Source of the DNA: Roseiarcus sp963726105
GTDB taxonomy: Bacteria; Pseudomonadota; Alphaproteobacteria; Rhizobiales; Beijerinckiaceae
Direction of reading: 5' to 3'
Assembly: GCA_963726105.1 (NCBI GenBank)
Contig: CAVSBJ010000019.1
Location: 124,001-188,000 of the forward strand
DNA length: 64,000 nt
Both the position numbers and the translations under genes were made by a program. Positions 42,778 to 51,947 of this stretch are shown here, piece after piece. Numbering within the stretch: the first letter of the stretch is position 1; every line of letters begins with the position of its first letter. The notes beneath the pieces were generated by a model, which did no database searches, was not told the origin of the DNA, and saw nothing but the letters and a program-made list of their open reading frames with translations.

Positions 42778-43830
42778 ATGAACCTGAACGTCCGTAACCG
42801 ACGCGGTGCGCGTTGGAAGACAATAGCGGCCTGCGCCGTCGCCGCATGGGCGCTCGCGTCCGTTCCGGCCTTCGCGGAGGAGAAGATCATCGTCGGGCTG
42901 ATCACGAAAACGAACGCCAATCCGTTCTTCGCCAAAATGAAGGAAGGCGCGGAGGCGAAGGCGAAGGAGCTCGGGGTCGACTTTCGCAGCTTCGCCGGCA
43001 AGTACGACGGCGACAATACGGGCCAGGTGGACGCGATCGAGCAACTCATGAACGCCGGCGCCAAGGCGATTCTGATCACGCCGAGCGACACCAAGGCGAT
43101 CGTTCCGACCATAGAACGGGCGCGCAAGGCCGGAATTCTGGTGATCGCGCTCGACACCCCGCTCGATCCTCCAAGCGCGGCCGACGCGACTTTCGCGACT
43201 GACAATGAAAAGGCCGGAGAGTTGATCGGCCAATGGGCGGCAAAGACGCTCGGCGGCAAGGCCAAGGACGCCCGCATCGCCTATGTCGATGCGCTCGTCG
43301 ATCAGCCTTCGGTCGATCGTCTGCGCGACTTTGGCTTCTCAAAAGGCTTTGGGGTCGAGAACTCGGACTGGAAGCAATACGGACACGAGACCGACAAGCG
43401 CGTCGTCGGCCATCAGTGGGGCAGGGGCGAGGAAGCGCAAGGGCGCGCCGCGATGGAGACGCTGCTCCAGAAGGATCCGAACATCAATCTCGTCTACACC
43501 ATCAACGAGCCGACCGCAGCCGGCGCCTATGGCGCGCTGCGAGCCGCCGGCAAGGCCAAGGACGCGCTCATCGTATCGGTCGACGGCGGGTGCCCAGGCG
43601 TGAAGAACATCGCCGCCGGCGTCATCGGCGCCACAGCCCAGCAATATCCGCTGCTGATGGCCTCCAAGGGCGTCGAGGCGGCGGTCGAATACGCCAAGAC
43701 CGGCAAGAAGCCTGAGCCGACCCCGGGCCTCGATTTCTTCAACACCGGCGTTTCGCTCGTCACCGACAAGCCGGTCGCCGGCGTTCCGTCGATCTCGTCC
43801 AAGGAAGGCCTCGCCAAGTGCTGGGGTTAA
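42778..43830 (+). CDS. Sugar ABC transporter substrate-binding protein (type I, ribose/fructose-like)
   Basis: The 350-residue protein has a signal peptide (TIAACAVAAWALASVPAFAE) and the periplasmic-binding type I core. It includes KIIVGLITKTNANPFFAKMKEG, AIEQLMNAGAKAILITPSDTKA, GILVIALDTPLD and VYTINEPTAAGAYGALRAAGKAKDALIVSVDG, with a closing SSKEGLAKCWG. Best resemblance is to fructose/ribose-binding (FrcB-like) proteins. The RBS (AAGGAGG) is excellent. No ATPase or permease gene adjoins, so it is an orphan, or feeds an uptake system elsewhere. Confidence 0.88.
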   Translation: MNLNVRNRRGARWKTIAACAVAAWALASVPAFAEEKIIVGLITKTNANPFFAKMKEGAEAKAKELGVDFRSFAGKYDGDNTGQVDAIEQLMNAGAKAILITPSDTKAIVPTIERARKAGILVIALDTPLDPPSAADATFATDNEKAGELIGQWAAKTLGGKAKDARIAYVDALVDQPSVDRLRDFGFSKGFGVENSDWKQYGHETDKRVVGHQWGRGEEAQGRAAMETLLQKDPNINLVYTINEPTAAGAYGALRAAGKAKDALIVSVDGGCPGVKNIAAGVIGATAQQYPLLMASKGVEAAVEYAKTGKKPEPTPGLDFFNTGVSLVTDKPVAGVPSISSKEGLAKCWG

Positions 43831-43884
43831 ACTCGCCAGTGACGGTGATGGATTTTCCAGGCTGATCTTCATGAGCGTTCGGAG

Positions 43885-43911
43885 GGCCCGGAGCCAAAGG
43901 AACTCCGGGCC
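43885..43911 (+). other. Perfect 9-bp hairpin after the orphan binding-protein gene
   Basis: GGCCCGGAG (43885-43893) and CTCCGGGCC (43903-43911) with a 9-base loop lie between the binding-protein gene and the NHL gene. There is no T-run, but the strength of the stem suggests that it shapes transcript ends or lowers read-through. Confidence 0.5.
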
Positions 43912-43928
43912 GCCCAGGGAGGCGTTCG

Positions 43929-45119
43929 ATGGCTAGGTTGACGAGGCGCGCCGGTTGGACAGGAGGCGGCAGGGCCCTATTGGCGGGCCTGATCGGCGCC
44001 GCGATTGTCGTCTCGCTCTGCGACGACGCAGCCCGCGGGGCGGACAGCGAAGTCCCGCGCTTCGTCGTCGATCCCTATTGGCCGAAACCGTTGCCCGACC
44101 GATGGGTGACGGGGGCGGTCGGCGGCGTCTGCGTCGACAGCCATGACCACGTGTTCGGCGTCAACCGGTCCGACCTCACGACGATGGAGCAGGCCGTCGG
44201 CAAGGAGCCCGCGCCGATCGTCATCGAATATGATCCGGACGGGAACATCGTGAACGCATGGGGCGATCCGAAGCGGATGCCCAAATCGATCCATGGCTGT
44301 TTCGTCGACAGGCAAGACAACATCTGGATGGGCGGCAACGCCGATGGGATCGTGCAGAAATGGTCGCACGACGGCAAGCGCCTGCTCCTGCAGATCGGGC
44401 GCAAGGGCGTCTGCGACAATGCGGACGAAAAGTGCGGCGAGCCTGGGGCCAACAGGAGCCCGCTCCTTCTCAACGAGCCGGCCGACATCGCGGTCGATCC
44501 CGACAACGGCGACATTTATGTCGCCGATGGCTATGGCAACCATCGCGTGGTCGTCTTCGACGCCCAGGGCAAGTTCCTGCGTCAGTGGGGCGACGCCGGG
44601 ACGGATCGAGGTCTGTTCGCGGTGATCGGCGGCGGCCATCCGCACTGCGCCAAGTTCGACCGCGAGGGGCTGCTCTATGTTTGCGACCGGGGCAACGATC
44701 GGATCCAGGTCTTCGACAAGACCGGCGCCGTCAAACGCGTCATCGAGGTGAAGCCGGGAACCGCCTATTCGCCGGCGCCCGACGGAACGCCCGGACGCAA
44801 AGCGATCGGCTCGGCGCTCGACGTCGCCTTTTCGCGCGATCCCGAACAGAAATACATGTATGTCGTCGACACCGGCAACGAGGTCTTATGGATTCTCGAT
44901 CATGAGAGCGGGCGTATCCTGGGCGGCTTCGGAAGCGCTGGCCACAACGTCGGCGAATTCACGCTCCTCCACATGATCGCCATGGATTCAAAGGGAACGC
45001 TCTACACCAGCGAGACCGTCGACGGCCGCCGCCTGCAGAAGTTCGTTCCTCGAGGCTTTGTGCCTGAGGACAAGCTGAAGAGCTATATGGGCAGCCCGCG
45101 CTATGACGCGCTGCCCTGA
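43929..45119 (+). CDS. NHL-repeat / peptidylamidoglycolate-lyase-like exported protein
   Basis: The 396-residue protein has an N-terminal hydrophobic segment (GRALLAGLIGAAIVVSLCDD) that is a signal or anchor. Repeated beta-propeller blades follow: WVTGAVGGVCVDSHDHVFGVNR, GCFVDRQDNIWMGGN, ADIAVDPDNGDIYVADGYGNHRVVVFD, CAKFDREGLLYVCDRGNDRIQVFD. This is the NHL-propeller pattern of the peptidyl-alpha-hydroxyglycine alpha-amidating lyase-like group. The GxGNHRV and GNDRIQ positions are classic NHL turns. Cytochrome or metal motifs are not obvious. Function unknown; may act on a periplasmic ligand. Confidence 0.75.
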   Translation: MARLTRRAGWTGGGRALLAGLIGAAIVVSLCDDAARGADSEVPRFVVDPYWPKPLPDRWVTGAVGGVCVDSHDHVFGVNRSDLTTMEQAVGKEPAPIVIEYDPDGNIVNAWGDPKRMPKSIHGCFVDRQDNIWMGGNADGIVQKWSHDGKRLLLQIGRKGVCDNADEKCGEPGANRSPLLLNEPADIAVDPDNGDIYVADGYGNHRVVVFDAQGKFLRQWGDAGTDRGLFAVIGGGHPHCAKFDREGLLYVCDRGNDRIQVFDKTGAVKRVIEVKPGTAYSPAPDGTPGRKAIGSALDVAFSRDPEQKYMYVVDTGNEVLWILDHESGRILGGFGSAGHNVGEFTLLHMIAMDSKGTLYTSETVDGRRLQKFVPRGFVPEDKLKSYMGSPRYDALP

Positions 45120-45219
45120 CGGATCGTCCCGCGCGGTTGCCAAGTGAGTGCGGGGTGATCCCAAAGCTGGCGCCCGCAGCGTGGCGCGGCGGGCGGGGCC
45201 AAAAAAGAAGGCGCAAGAA

Positions 45220-45618
45220 TCAGTCGGCGGGCAGCACCGCGTCGACGCCTTTCTTCTTCACCATGACCACGACGAACTTTGCCGGCTTCGTCGCGCTCGC
45301 GTTGCGTCCGACCGTGTGCACGTCGTCAGGGCCTTCGTAGAAAGTCTGTCCCGGCGTCAGCGTGGCCTCCTTGCCGCCCCTGACCTGCTCGACGATCGTC
45401 CCTTCCAGCACGTAGACGAGAGCATACGCATCGTGCCGATGAATGTGCTCCACAGCTCCGGGCGGATATTCGACGGTAAGCATCAACATTTCCTTTCCCG
45501 GAATGTCGGCGAGATCCTTCTTCACCACGGGGACCACAACGGGCTGGGGTGCGGTCTGCGCGAGCGCGCCGCTGAAGGGCAGGGCGACGGCGAACAGCGA
45601 GCAGAGGGTGCGCTTCAT
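45220..45618 (-). CDS. Exported cupin-domain protein
   Basis: A 132-residue protein with a signal peptide (MKRTLCSLFAVALPFSGALA). The small-barrel cupin core holds the metal-binding pattern EYPPGAVEHIHRHDAYALVYVLEG (His-x-His and Glu region) and the closing GQTFYEGPDDVHTVGRN with another His. The metal and the substrate are unknown. It is followed on the same strand by the NmrA-like gene upstream at 45649, 30 bases away, so the two likely share a transcript with the NmrA gene first. Confidence 0.85.
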   Translation of the reverse strand: MKRTLCSLFAVALPFSGALAQTAPQPVVVPVVKKDLADIPGKEMLMLTVEYPPGAVEHIHRHDAYALVYVLEGTIVEQVRGGKEATLTPGQTFYEGPDDVHTVGRNASATKPAKFVVVMVKKKGVDAVLPAD

Positions 45619-45648
45619 GAAACGCTCCTTCGGTTGGCGGATGCGGAA

Positions 45649-46401
45649 TCAGGCTGCTGCCTGTGAGCGCCGGAGCCATTCGTCGAGGCCGATGCGACCA
45701 AGGCGCGCTTTGCTGAGCGGCACGAGCGAGCGTTCCTCGACCCGGGCGCCCGAATATCGGCCCTCGGGATCGCCCACGACCTGCCGCGTGTCGCCGATCG
45801 CCTTCAGATAGCGGGCGACGATTTCGTTGAACGGCGCGCGTTCCGGGCCGGCGATCTCGATGATTCCGTTCCGGGGCGGCGCCAGCGCTGTCTCGGCCAC
45901 GATGGCGGCGACGTCGTCCGCCGCGATGGGCTGGAAAAGGACAGGCGGAAGCCTGACTGTCCTTCCATCCGCAGCTGAATCGGCGATGCCGCGGAGGAAT
46001 TCCATGAACTGGGTCGCGCGGATGATGGTGTAGGGGACGCCGGAAGCCTCGATCAGTTTCTCCTGGGCTACCTTGGCGCGGAAATAGCCATTGTCGGTCC
46101 GGTCGATTGCGACGATCGACAGCGCGACGTGATGCTGGACCCCCGCTGAGGCCTCGGCCGGAAGCAGGTGGCGCTCGGACGTCTCGAAGAATTCGAGCAC
46201 CGCCTTGTCTTCAAATGAGGGCGAATTGGCGAGGTCGATCACCACCTGCGCGCCGGCCAGGACCTCTTTAAGTCCCTCGCCGGTGATGGTGTTGACGCCG
46301 CTTTGGGGCGAGGCGGCGGCGACGTCGTGGCCGCGCTGCCGCAAAATGGCGGCGGTCTTCGAGCCGATCAGGCCGGTGCCGCCGATGACGACGATCTTCA
46401 T
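45649..46401 (-). CDS. NmrA-like NAD(P)-binding protein
   Basis: The 250-residue protein begins MKIVVIGGTGLIGSKTAAIL, the Rossmann GxxGxxG motif of NmrA/atypical SDR proteins. It has VVIDLANSPSFEDKAVLEFF, RAKVAQEKLIEASGVPYTII and a C-terminal VAGPERAPFNEIVARYL-like block (here IAGPERAPFNEIVARYLKAI). The Tyr-x-x-x-Lys site of classical SDRs is absent, as in the NmrA group. Such proteins act as redox sensors or reductases with unknown substrates. It is followed by the cupin gene. Confidence 0.85.
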   Translation of the reverse strand: MKIVVIGGTGLIGSKTAAILRQRGHDVAAASPQSGVNTITGEGLKEVLAGAQVVIDLANSPSFEDKAVLEFFETSERHLLPAEASAGVQHHVALSIVAIDRTDNGYFRAKVAQEKLIEASGVPYTIIRATQFMEFLRGIADSAADGRTVRLPPVLFQPIAADDVAAIVAETALAPPRNGIIEIAGPERAPFNEIVARYLKAIGDTRQVVGDPEGRYSGARVEERSLVPLSKARLGRIGLDEWLRRSQAAA

Positions 46402-46744
46402 GAGTTGACCTCCGTTGTCGATAGCTGGCGACCCCGAATCGGTTCGGATGCGCCTACTCGGATGTCACGGAGCCGGTCGTTTAATCTGCTCGATCGCCTA
46501 TTTTATGGCGGACCTCCGAATGGGGAGCGGCAATTCTCTCGTGCGCCCTATGAGGGGGCTCGTCGCACCGGAATTTATCGCCGCTCGCTTGGCCAAGCGA
46601 ACAGCCCCTTCCACACCTCTATGACGTCTCAAATATCGCGAATCGGCAGAAAGTCTTGCGCGTGAGGCGGAGGGCGGGCAGAGTAGCCGCAGAGAGTCGG
46701 GCTCTTTGGGACGGGTCCGTTGGTTCTCGAGGCGTGGGGCGAGA
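46402..46744. other. Intergenic region without a supported gene
   Basis: About 340 bases between the divergent NmrA-like and lipoprotein genes. It should hold both promoters, but neither was identified. Frames of 60-120 codons here lack good starts. Confidence 0.4.
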
Positions 46745-46984
46745 ATGCGGTTTGTCTTCCTGATCGGGACGCTGGCGGCGCTGAGCGGCTGCGCGAGCTA
46801 TCGCGATGTTTCGTTTATCTACTATCCGCACGCGCCGCACCGGGAGAGCTTCCCGCGGCCGTCGGAGTTTTACGCCGTGGCCCAACAGGAATGCGCTAAA
46901 TACGGAATGAGAGCGTCCTATAACTGGAGCAACTATTACCCCGATTTCGACCGCGTCCGGGTGAATTACCTCTGCGTTCAGTGA
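46745..46984 (+). CDS. Small lipoprotein
   Basis: ATG 46745 opens a 79-residue protein with a short lipoprotein signal peptide (MRFVFLIGTLAALSGC, lipobox LSGC). The mature part is rich in Tyr (YRDVSFIYYPHAPH, YNWSNYYPDFDRV) and ends at a TGA overlapping the tonB stop by seven bases on the other strand. It should be anchored to the periplasmic face of a membrane. Function unknown. Confidence 0.7.
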   Translation: MRFVFLIGTLAALSGCASYRDVSFIYYPHAPHRESFPRPSEFYAVAQQECAKYGMRASYNWSNYYPDFDRVRVNYLCVQ

Positions 46985-48090
46985 CCGCCGGCCGGAGGGG
47001 CGCGGCCAAAGTTATAGTTCAAGGAGACAGGACTCCAGTTCGGCGGCGCGGGATAGGGCGCAGCCGCCGCGATCGCGGTCATGATGGCCATATCGAGGTC
47101 CGGCGAGCCGCTTGAAGAGACGAGCTTGCGGCCCAGAAGATTGCCGCCTTCGTCGAGATAGAAGTCCACTACGCCATGCCGGTTGGCGAGGTCGAGGTGA
47201 AGCGCCGGACTCTGGTGCAGGTGTTCTTTGATCATCCCATAGATGATCGTCAGATACCGGGACTCGGCGTTTCCGCCGGCGATCGGCGACTTCTCGACCG
47301 CACGCGCGAATTTATACTGCGGCAGATCCTCGATGGTCGGCAGCGGCTCGCCGACCGGCGCCTTCTGTGGCGGCGCGGGCGGCGCCGCGGGGGCGGCGGC
47401 TTCAGTCGGATTGTCCTCCGGTTTCGGGGTCTGCTCCGCCGGGAGTTCGCCTTCAGGCTCGGGCTTGAGTTCGTGCGCGGGCGGCGCGGCCTCGCCTTTC
47501 TGCTCGTCAGCCGGATGAGGCGCGGGCGCCGGCGCGTCCGCCTTGGGAGAAGCCCCAGGGTTTGGCGGGGGAGGGGCCTCGGGCGTCGCCTTGGCCTCGG
47601 TCGTCTTGTCAGGAGAGTCCCGGTTGACTTTCTCCTCGGTCGGCGCCGCGGGAGCGTCATAGGCCGGCTTTTCGTCCAAGGGTTTTGGCGGCGGCTTCGG
47701 TTTCTCTTCCGGCCGCTTTGGCGGAGGCGGGGGCGGAGGCGGCTGCTCAACCACCACCTCGACCGGAATCTCCTGCACGGCGGTCGGAATCATGCGCGGC
47801 CAGAGCCAGTAATAGAGGAAGAACGAGAGCGGAATCAGGATATGCAGCACCGCCGCCGCGATGAGCGCGAGCACATGAAACCTTCGCTCGGCACGTGTCG
47901 GCGGCTCGGGCGCATCAAGGCGCTCGACCGGCTCGGCGACGAAATCGGCCTCGGACAATAACGTGGCGGTCAGCGCCAACTCCTCTCGCGAATGCGCGAT
48001 GTGTTTCCTTGGCCGAATCGCTCCGGGCGGGTCAATGGCCGAATTGGTCACTTTGCCGCGTGCGCCGGATTCGCGTATGTCCTCGCCCAT
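46978..48090 (-). CDS. TonB family energy-transducing protein
   Basis: The 370-residue protein has a cytoplasmic N-terminus, one membrane anchor (VLALIAAAVLHILIPLSFFL), a long Pro/Glu/Ala-rich periplasmic linker (about 120-260) and a C-terminal TonB domain. That domain includes GVVDFYLDEGGNLLGRKLVSSSGSPDLD and a YPAPP region that contacts TonB boxes. It would transmit proton motive force to outer-membrane receptors. ExbB and ExbD are not adjacent, and no TonB-dependent receptor is in the window. It starts divergently with murI, overlapping the murI 5' end. The start (ATG 48090) has no strong RBS. Confidence 0.88.
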   Translation of the reverse strand: MGEDIRESGARGKVTNSAIDPPGAIRPRKHIAHSREELALTATLLSEADFVAEPVERLDAPEPPTRAERRFHVLALIAAAVLHILIPLSFFLYYWLWPRMIPTAVQEIPVEVVVEQPPPPPPPPKRPEEKPKPPPKPLDEKPAYDAPAAPTEEKVNRDSPDKTTEAKATPEAPPPPNPGASPKADAPAPAPHPADEQKGEAAPPAHELKPEPEGELPAEQTPKPEDNPTEAAAPAAPPAPPQKAPVGEPLPTIEDLPQYKFARAVEKSPIAGGNAESRYLTIIYGMIKEHLHQSPALHLDLANRHGVVDFYLDEGGNLLGRKLVSSSGSPDLDMAIMTAIAAAAPYPAPPNWSPVSLNYNFGRAPPAGGH

Positions 48091-48982
48091 GAACCGCCGG
48101 GGTGGGGGCGGCGACGCGTCCCCGAGTCTGATCGCCGAACTTGACGCGGATGTGGGCGGGCCGCCCGCCCCACGGACGCTCGTGTTCGATTCCGGGCTCG
48201 GCGGCCTTTCGGTGCTGGCAGAAATCAGGCGCCTCAGGCCGGACCTGGAAATCGTTTACGCCGCCGACGACGCGGCCTTCCCGTACGGCAAACTCAGTGA
48301 AGCGGCGCTCGTCGCCCGGGTCCAGACGGTGATGGCGCGACTGATCGGCGAAACCGAGCCCGACATTGTCGTCATCGCCTGCAGCACCGCCTCCACGCTC
48401 GCACTGCCTCCGTTGAGGGCTGCCTACCCGCGCCTGCCGTTCGTCGGCACCGTGCCGGCGATCAAGCCGGCGGCGACGGCGTCGCGGTCGGGACTGATCA
48501 GCGTTCTGGCGACGCGTGGCACCGTGGCGCGCGACTACACCCATGCGCTCGTGCGCGACTACGCGGCAAATTGCGAGGTGACTTTGGTCGGCTCGGCCCT
48601 GCTTGCCGTCATCGCCGAGCGCATCATGCGCGGCGAAGCGGTGGAAGAAACGGAGATAACGCGGGAGATCGCGCCGTGCTTCGTTGAGCGCGAGGCTAAG
48701 CGCACGGATCAAATCGTGCTCGCCTGCACCCATTTTCCGCTGATCGCGGACAGAATTGCGCGCCTCTCCCCCTGGCCGGTCGGCTTCGTCGATCCCGCGC
48801 CCGCAATTGCGCGCCGCCTCGATGCGCTGATCGCCGCCGCCCGCCCGGGCGCGTCAAGCAGCGGCCAGGGGACCGCGATCTTCACGAGCGGCGAAGAGCC
48901 GACCGAGGCTTTGCAAAAGACCTTGCGTCTCTTTGGGCTCACGTTTACGCCCGCCATTATGATCGGCGCGGCTTCGGCCTGA
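48077..48982 (+). CDS. murI: Glutamate racemase
   Basis: The protein has the glutamate racemase signatures: LVFDSGLGGLSVLAEIRR near the N-terminus, the first catalytic Cys in VIACSTASTLALP, and the second Cys in VLACTHFPLI. It makes D-glutamate for peptidoglycan. The open frame begins at 47963, but the family N-terminus fits the ATG at 48077 (or 48089); no clear RBS decides. The N-terminal codons overlap the divergent tonB gene. It is followed 38 bases later by pepN. Confidence 0.92.
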   Translation: MSSPMNRRGGGGDASPSLIAELDADVGGPPAPRTLVFDSGLGGLSVLAEIRRLRPDLEIVYAADDAAFPYGKLSEAALVARVQTVMARLIGETEPDIVVIACSTASTLALPPLRAAYPRLPFVGTVPAIKPAATASRSGLISVLATRGTVARDYTHALVRDYAANCEVTLVGSALLAVIAERIMRGEAVEETEITREIAPCFVEREAKRTDQIVLACTHFPLIADRIARLSPWPVGFVDPAPAIARRLDALIAAARPGASSSGQGTAIFTSGEEPTEALQKTLRLFGLTFTPAIMIGAASA

Positions 48983-49019
48983 TCAACTCACCAATTCCGA
49001 AACTCTTGGAAGGCAGCCC

Positions 49020-51677
49020 ATGCGTCCGTCGGACGGACAACCTGTTCGCCTCAGCGAATATCGCGCGCCAGACTATCTCATCGACCACGTCGAGCTTGAC
49101 GTCTCGCTCGACATCCATGCGACGCGCGTAGTCTCGACGCTTTCGATGCGTCCCAATCCCGCCGGCCAGAGAGGCGCGGCGCTTGCGCTCGATGGCGACG
49201 AGCTCCAGTTCGTCTCCGCCCGACTGGATGGCGAGCCGATCGACGCGGCCAGTTTCGAGGCGAAGCCGTCGGGCTTTCTCATGCGCCGGCCTCCCCGAGG
49301 CGCTTTCACGCTCACGATCGAGACGCGCCTCGATCCGGCGGCCAACACCAAGCTCATGGGCCTCTATCGCTCGGGCTCCGCCTATTGCACCCAATGCGAG
49401 GCGGAGGGCTTTCGCCGCATCACCTATTTTCTCGATCGTCCCGACGTGCTCTCGACCTATCGCGTGCGGGTCGAGGCGGACCGGGCCGAGGCGCCGGTGC
49501 TTTTGTCCAACGGCAATCTCGAAACCTCGGGCGAAGCGGAGACGCCCGGCCGCCGCTTCGCCATCTGGCGCGATCCGCACAAGAAGCCGTCCTATCTGTT
49601 CGCGCTGGTCGCCGGCGATCTCGGCCATATCGCGGATTCGTTCGTCACCATGTCGGGCAAGACGGTCGCGCTTGCAATCTATGTCGAGCACGGCCGCGAG
49701 GAGCGCGCGCATTACGCGATGGACGCGCTCAAGCGGTCGATGGCCTGGGACGAGAAGGCTTACGGGCGCGAATACGATCTCGACATTTTCAACATCGTCG
49801 CCGTCTCCGATTTCAATATGGGGGCGATGGAGAACAAGGGCCTCAACGTCTTCAACGACAAATACGTCCTCGCGTCGCCTGAGACGGCGACCGACGACGA
49901 CTACGCCAATATCGAAGGCGTGATCGCGCACGAATATTTTCACAACTGGACCGGCGATCGCGTGACCTGCCGCGACTGGTTCCAGCTCTGCCTCAAAGAG
50001 GGGCTGACCGTCTTCCGCGACCAGGATTTTTCCGCCGACATGCGCTCGGCGCCGGTCGAGCGCATTGGCGACGTGCGCACGCTCCGCGCCGCGCAATTCC
50101 CCGAGGACGCGGGGCCGCTCGCGCACAATGTGCGCCCCGAGGTCTATCACGAGATCAACAACTTCTACACCGCGACCGTCTACCAGAAGGGCGCCGAGGT
50201 CGTGCGCATGCTGAAACGCCTGATCGGCGCGGAAGCGTTTCGCGCCGGCATGGATCTCTATTTCGAGCGCTATGACGGCGCCGCGGCGACGGTCGAGGAT
50301 TTCATCGGCTGTTTCGAGAGGGTCTCGGGACGCGATCTCTCTCAATTCATGCGCTGGTACGAGCAGGCCGGCACGCCAAGGATCACCGTCCGCGGCGCTT
50401 ACGACCCGGCAGGCAAGACCTACCGGCTCGACATCGCCCAATCGCTCGCGCCGACGCCGGGGCAAAGCGTCAAGCTGCCGATGACGATGCCTTTGGCGCT
50501 GGGCCTCGTCGGCGCCAACGGCGGCGACATGGCGCTTACGTCATCCGACGCGAGCGCCGACGAACTCGCAAGCGGCGTGTTCGAACTCAAGGATTCCGAG
50601 CGCTCGATCGTTTTTCGCGATGTGCCGCAGCGGCCCACGCTGTCCTTCCTGAGGGGTTTTTCCGCGCCGGTGCGGGTCGACGACGATCTGACCGAGGAGG
50701 ACCTCATTGTTCTTTCCCGGCACGACACCGACAATTTCAATCGCTGGCAGGCGGCGCAGAGTCTGGCGACGCGGGTTCTCTTGCGCGGCGTCAAGGCCAT
50801 TCGGGCCGGCCGTGCGCCCGAGCGCAACGGCGGACTTGTGGCGGCGTTCGGCGCCTTGATCGAGGACGTCCGCGCAGGGCGCATCGATCACGCCTTCGCT
50901 GCGCTCGCGATGGGCCTGCCGACCGAAGCCGACATCGCGCGCGAGATCGGCGAGGACGTCGATCCGGACGCGATTCATGCCTCGCGCCAGGCGATGCGCG
51001 GCGCGCTCGGGCGCACCTATGCCGGCGTGCTCGCCACGCTGCACGCGGATCTTGGCGGGTCCCCAACCTTCAGCTCCGACGTCACGGCGGCAGGTCGCCG
51101 CGCTCTGCGCAACGTGGCGCTTGGCCTCTTCGTCGACGGCGACGTGATCCAGGGATTGGAGATCGCCCATCGCCAGCTGGCCGACGCCGACAACATGACC
51201 GAACGTCTCGGCGCGCTGTCGGCGATCGCCCTCAAGCCGGACGATCGGCGCGAACATGCGCTCGAGGCGTTTGGCCGGCGCTATGCCGCGGAGCCGCTGG
51301 TGCTCGACAAATGGTTCGCGCTGCAGGCGCAGATCCCCGAGCGCGAGACGCTGGAGCGGGTGCGCACGCTCATGAACCATCACGGCTTCTCGCTCGCCAA
51401 TCCCAACCGGGTGCGTGCATTGATCGGCGGGTTCACGGCCAACCAGAGAGAGTTCAACCGCGCCGATGGCGCGGGCTTTGCGCTGCTCGAGGAGGTGGTG
51501 ACAGCTCTCGATCCGGCCAACCCGCAGATCGCGGCGCGGCTGCTCACCGCCATGCGGTCGTGGCGCTCGCTCGAGGACGTGCGCCGGGGTCATGCCGAAG
51601 CGATGCTGCGGCGAATCGCGGGGAAGCCGTCGCTCTCGCCCGACGTCCGCGACATCGTGACCCGCAGCCTGGGCTAA
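49020..51677 (+). CDS. pepN: Aminopeptidase N (M1 family)
   Basis: The 885-residue protein is full length for PepN. The exopeptidase motif GAMEN lies before the zinc site His304-Glu-Tyr-Phe-His308 and Glu327 (HEYFHNWTGDRVTCRDWFQL, then CLKEGLTVFRD). The C-terminal helical domain ends in the usual DVRDIVTRSLG style. It removes N-terminal amino acids from peptides in the cytoplasm and takes part in general peptide turnover. The gene is 38 bases past murI in the same direction, though the functions differ. Confidence 0.97.
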   Translation: MRPSDGQPVRLSEYRAPDYLIDHVELDVSLDIHATRVVSTLSMRPNPAGQRGAALALDGDELQFVSARLDGEPIDAASFEAKPSGFLMRRPPRGAFTLTIETRLDPAANTKLMGLYRSGSAYCTQCEAEGFRRITYFLDRPDVLSTYRVRVEADRAEAPVLLSNGNLETSGEAETPGRRFAIWRDPHKKPSYLFALVAGDLGHIADSFVTMSGKTVALAIYVEHGREERAHYAMDALKRSMAWDEKAYGREYDLDIFNIVAVSDFNMGAMENKGLNVFNDKYVLASPETATDDDYANIEGVIAHEYFHNWTGDRVTCRDWFQLCLKEGLTVFRDQDFSADMRSAPVERIGDVRTLRAAQFPEDAGPLAHNVRPEVYHEINNFYTATVYQKGAEVVRMLKRLIGAEAFRAGMDLYFERYDGAAATVEDFIGCFERVSGRDLSQFMRWYEQAGTPRITVRGAYDPAGKTYRLDIAQSLAPTPGQSVKLPMTMPLALGLVGANGGDMALTSSDASADELASGVFELKDSERSIVFRDVPQRPTLSFLRGFSAPVRVDDDLTEEDLIVLSRHDTDNFNRWQAAQSLATRVLLRGVKAIRAGRAPERNGGLVAAFGALIEDVRAGRIDHAFAALAMGLPTEADIAREIGEDVDPDAIHASRQAMRGALGRTYAGVLATLHADLGGSPTFSSDVTAAGRRALRNVALGLFVDGDVIQGLEIAHRQLADADNMTERLGALSAIALKPDDRREHALEAFGRRYAAEPLVLDKWFALQAQIPERETLERVRTLMNHHGFSLANPNRVRALIGGFTANQREFNRADGAGFALLEEVVTALDPANPQIAARLLTAMRSWRSLEDVRRGHAEAMLRRIAGKPSLSPDVRDIVTRSLG

Positions 51678-51689
51678 GGCTCAACTTCC

Positions 51690-51800
51690 TTCTCCCTCCG
51701 GGAGAGGGCTTACGGGTGAGGGTTCGCGCGAATTGCGCCGGCGTTTGAGGACGCCCTCATCCGGCCGACTGCGCCGGCCACCTTCTCCCCGGGGGTTCTC
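51690..51800. repeat. Dispersed intergenic repeat after pepN
   Basis: The stretch CTCCCTCCGGGAGAGGG followed by a GGTGAGGG motif and then CCCTCATCCG...CCACCTTCTCCCCG is the common repeat seen between genes in many alpha- and gammaproteobacteria. It can fold by pairing its two halves. It probably marks the transcript end of pepN. Confidence 0.6.
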
Positions 51801-51914
51801 GGTCGGGTCGTTCCGGACGATGGAGCAGAGTTCCCTGCGATAGATAACCCTCTCAAATCACTTGGTTTTTTATTTCCAGCCATTGACAAGCGCGCCTAGA
51901 AATTGCCCTCTGGA

Positions 51915-51939
51915 GCTACCTATGCTCCGTCGAGGTAGC
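51915..51939. other. Inverted repeat before the integrase gene
   Basis: GCTACC (51915-51920) and GGTAGC (51934-51939), 13 bases apart, with the repeat ending 8 bases before the integrase start at 51948. A TTGACA stands at 51883-51888, but no matching -10 was seen. A regulatory role is only suggested by position. Confidence 0.4.
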
Positions 51940-51947
51940 AGCTTCAA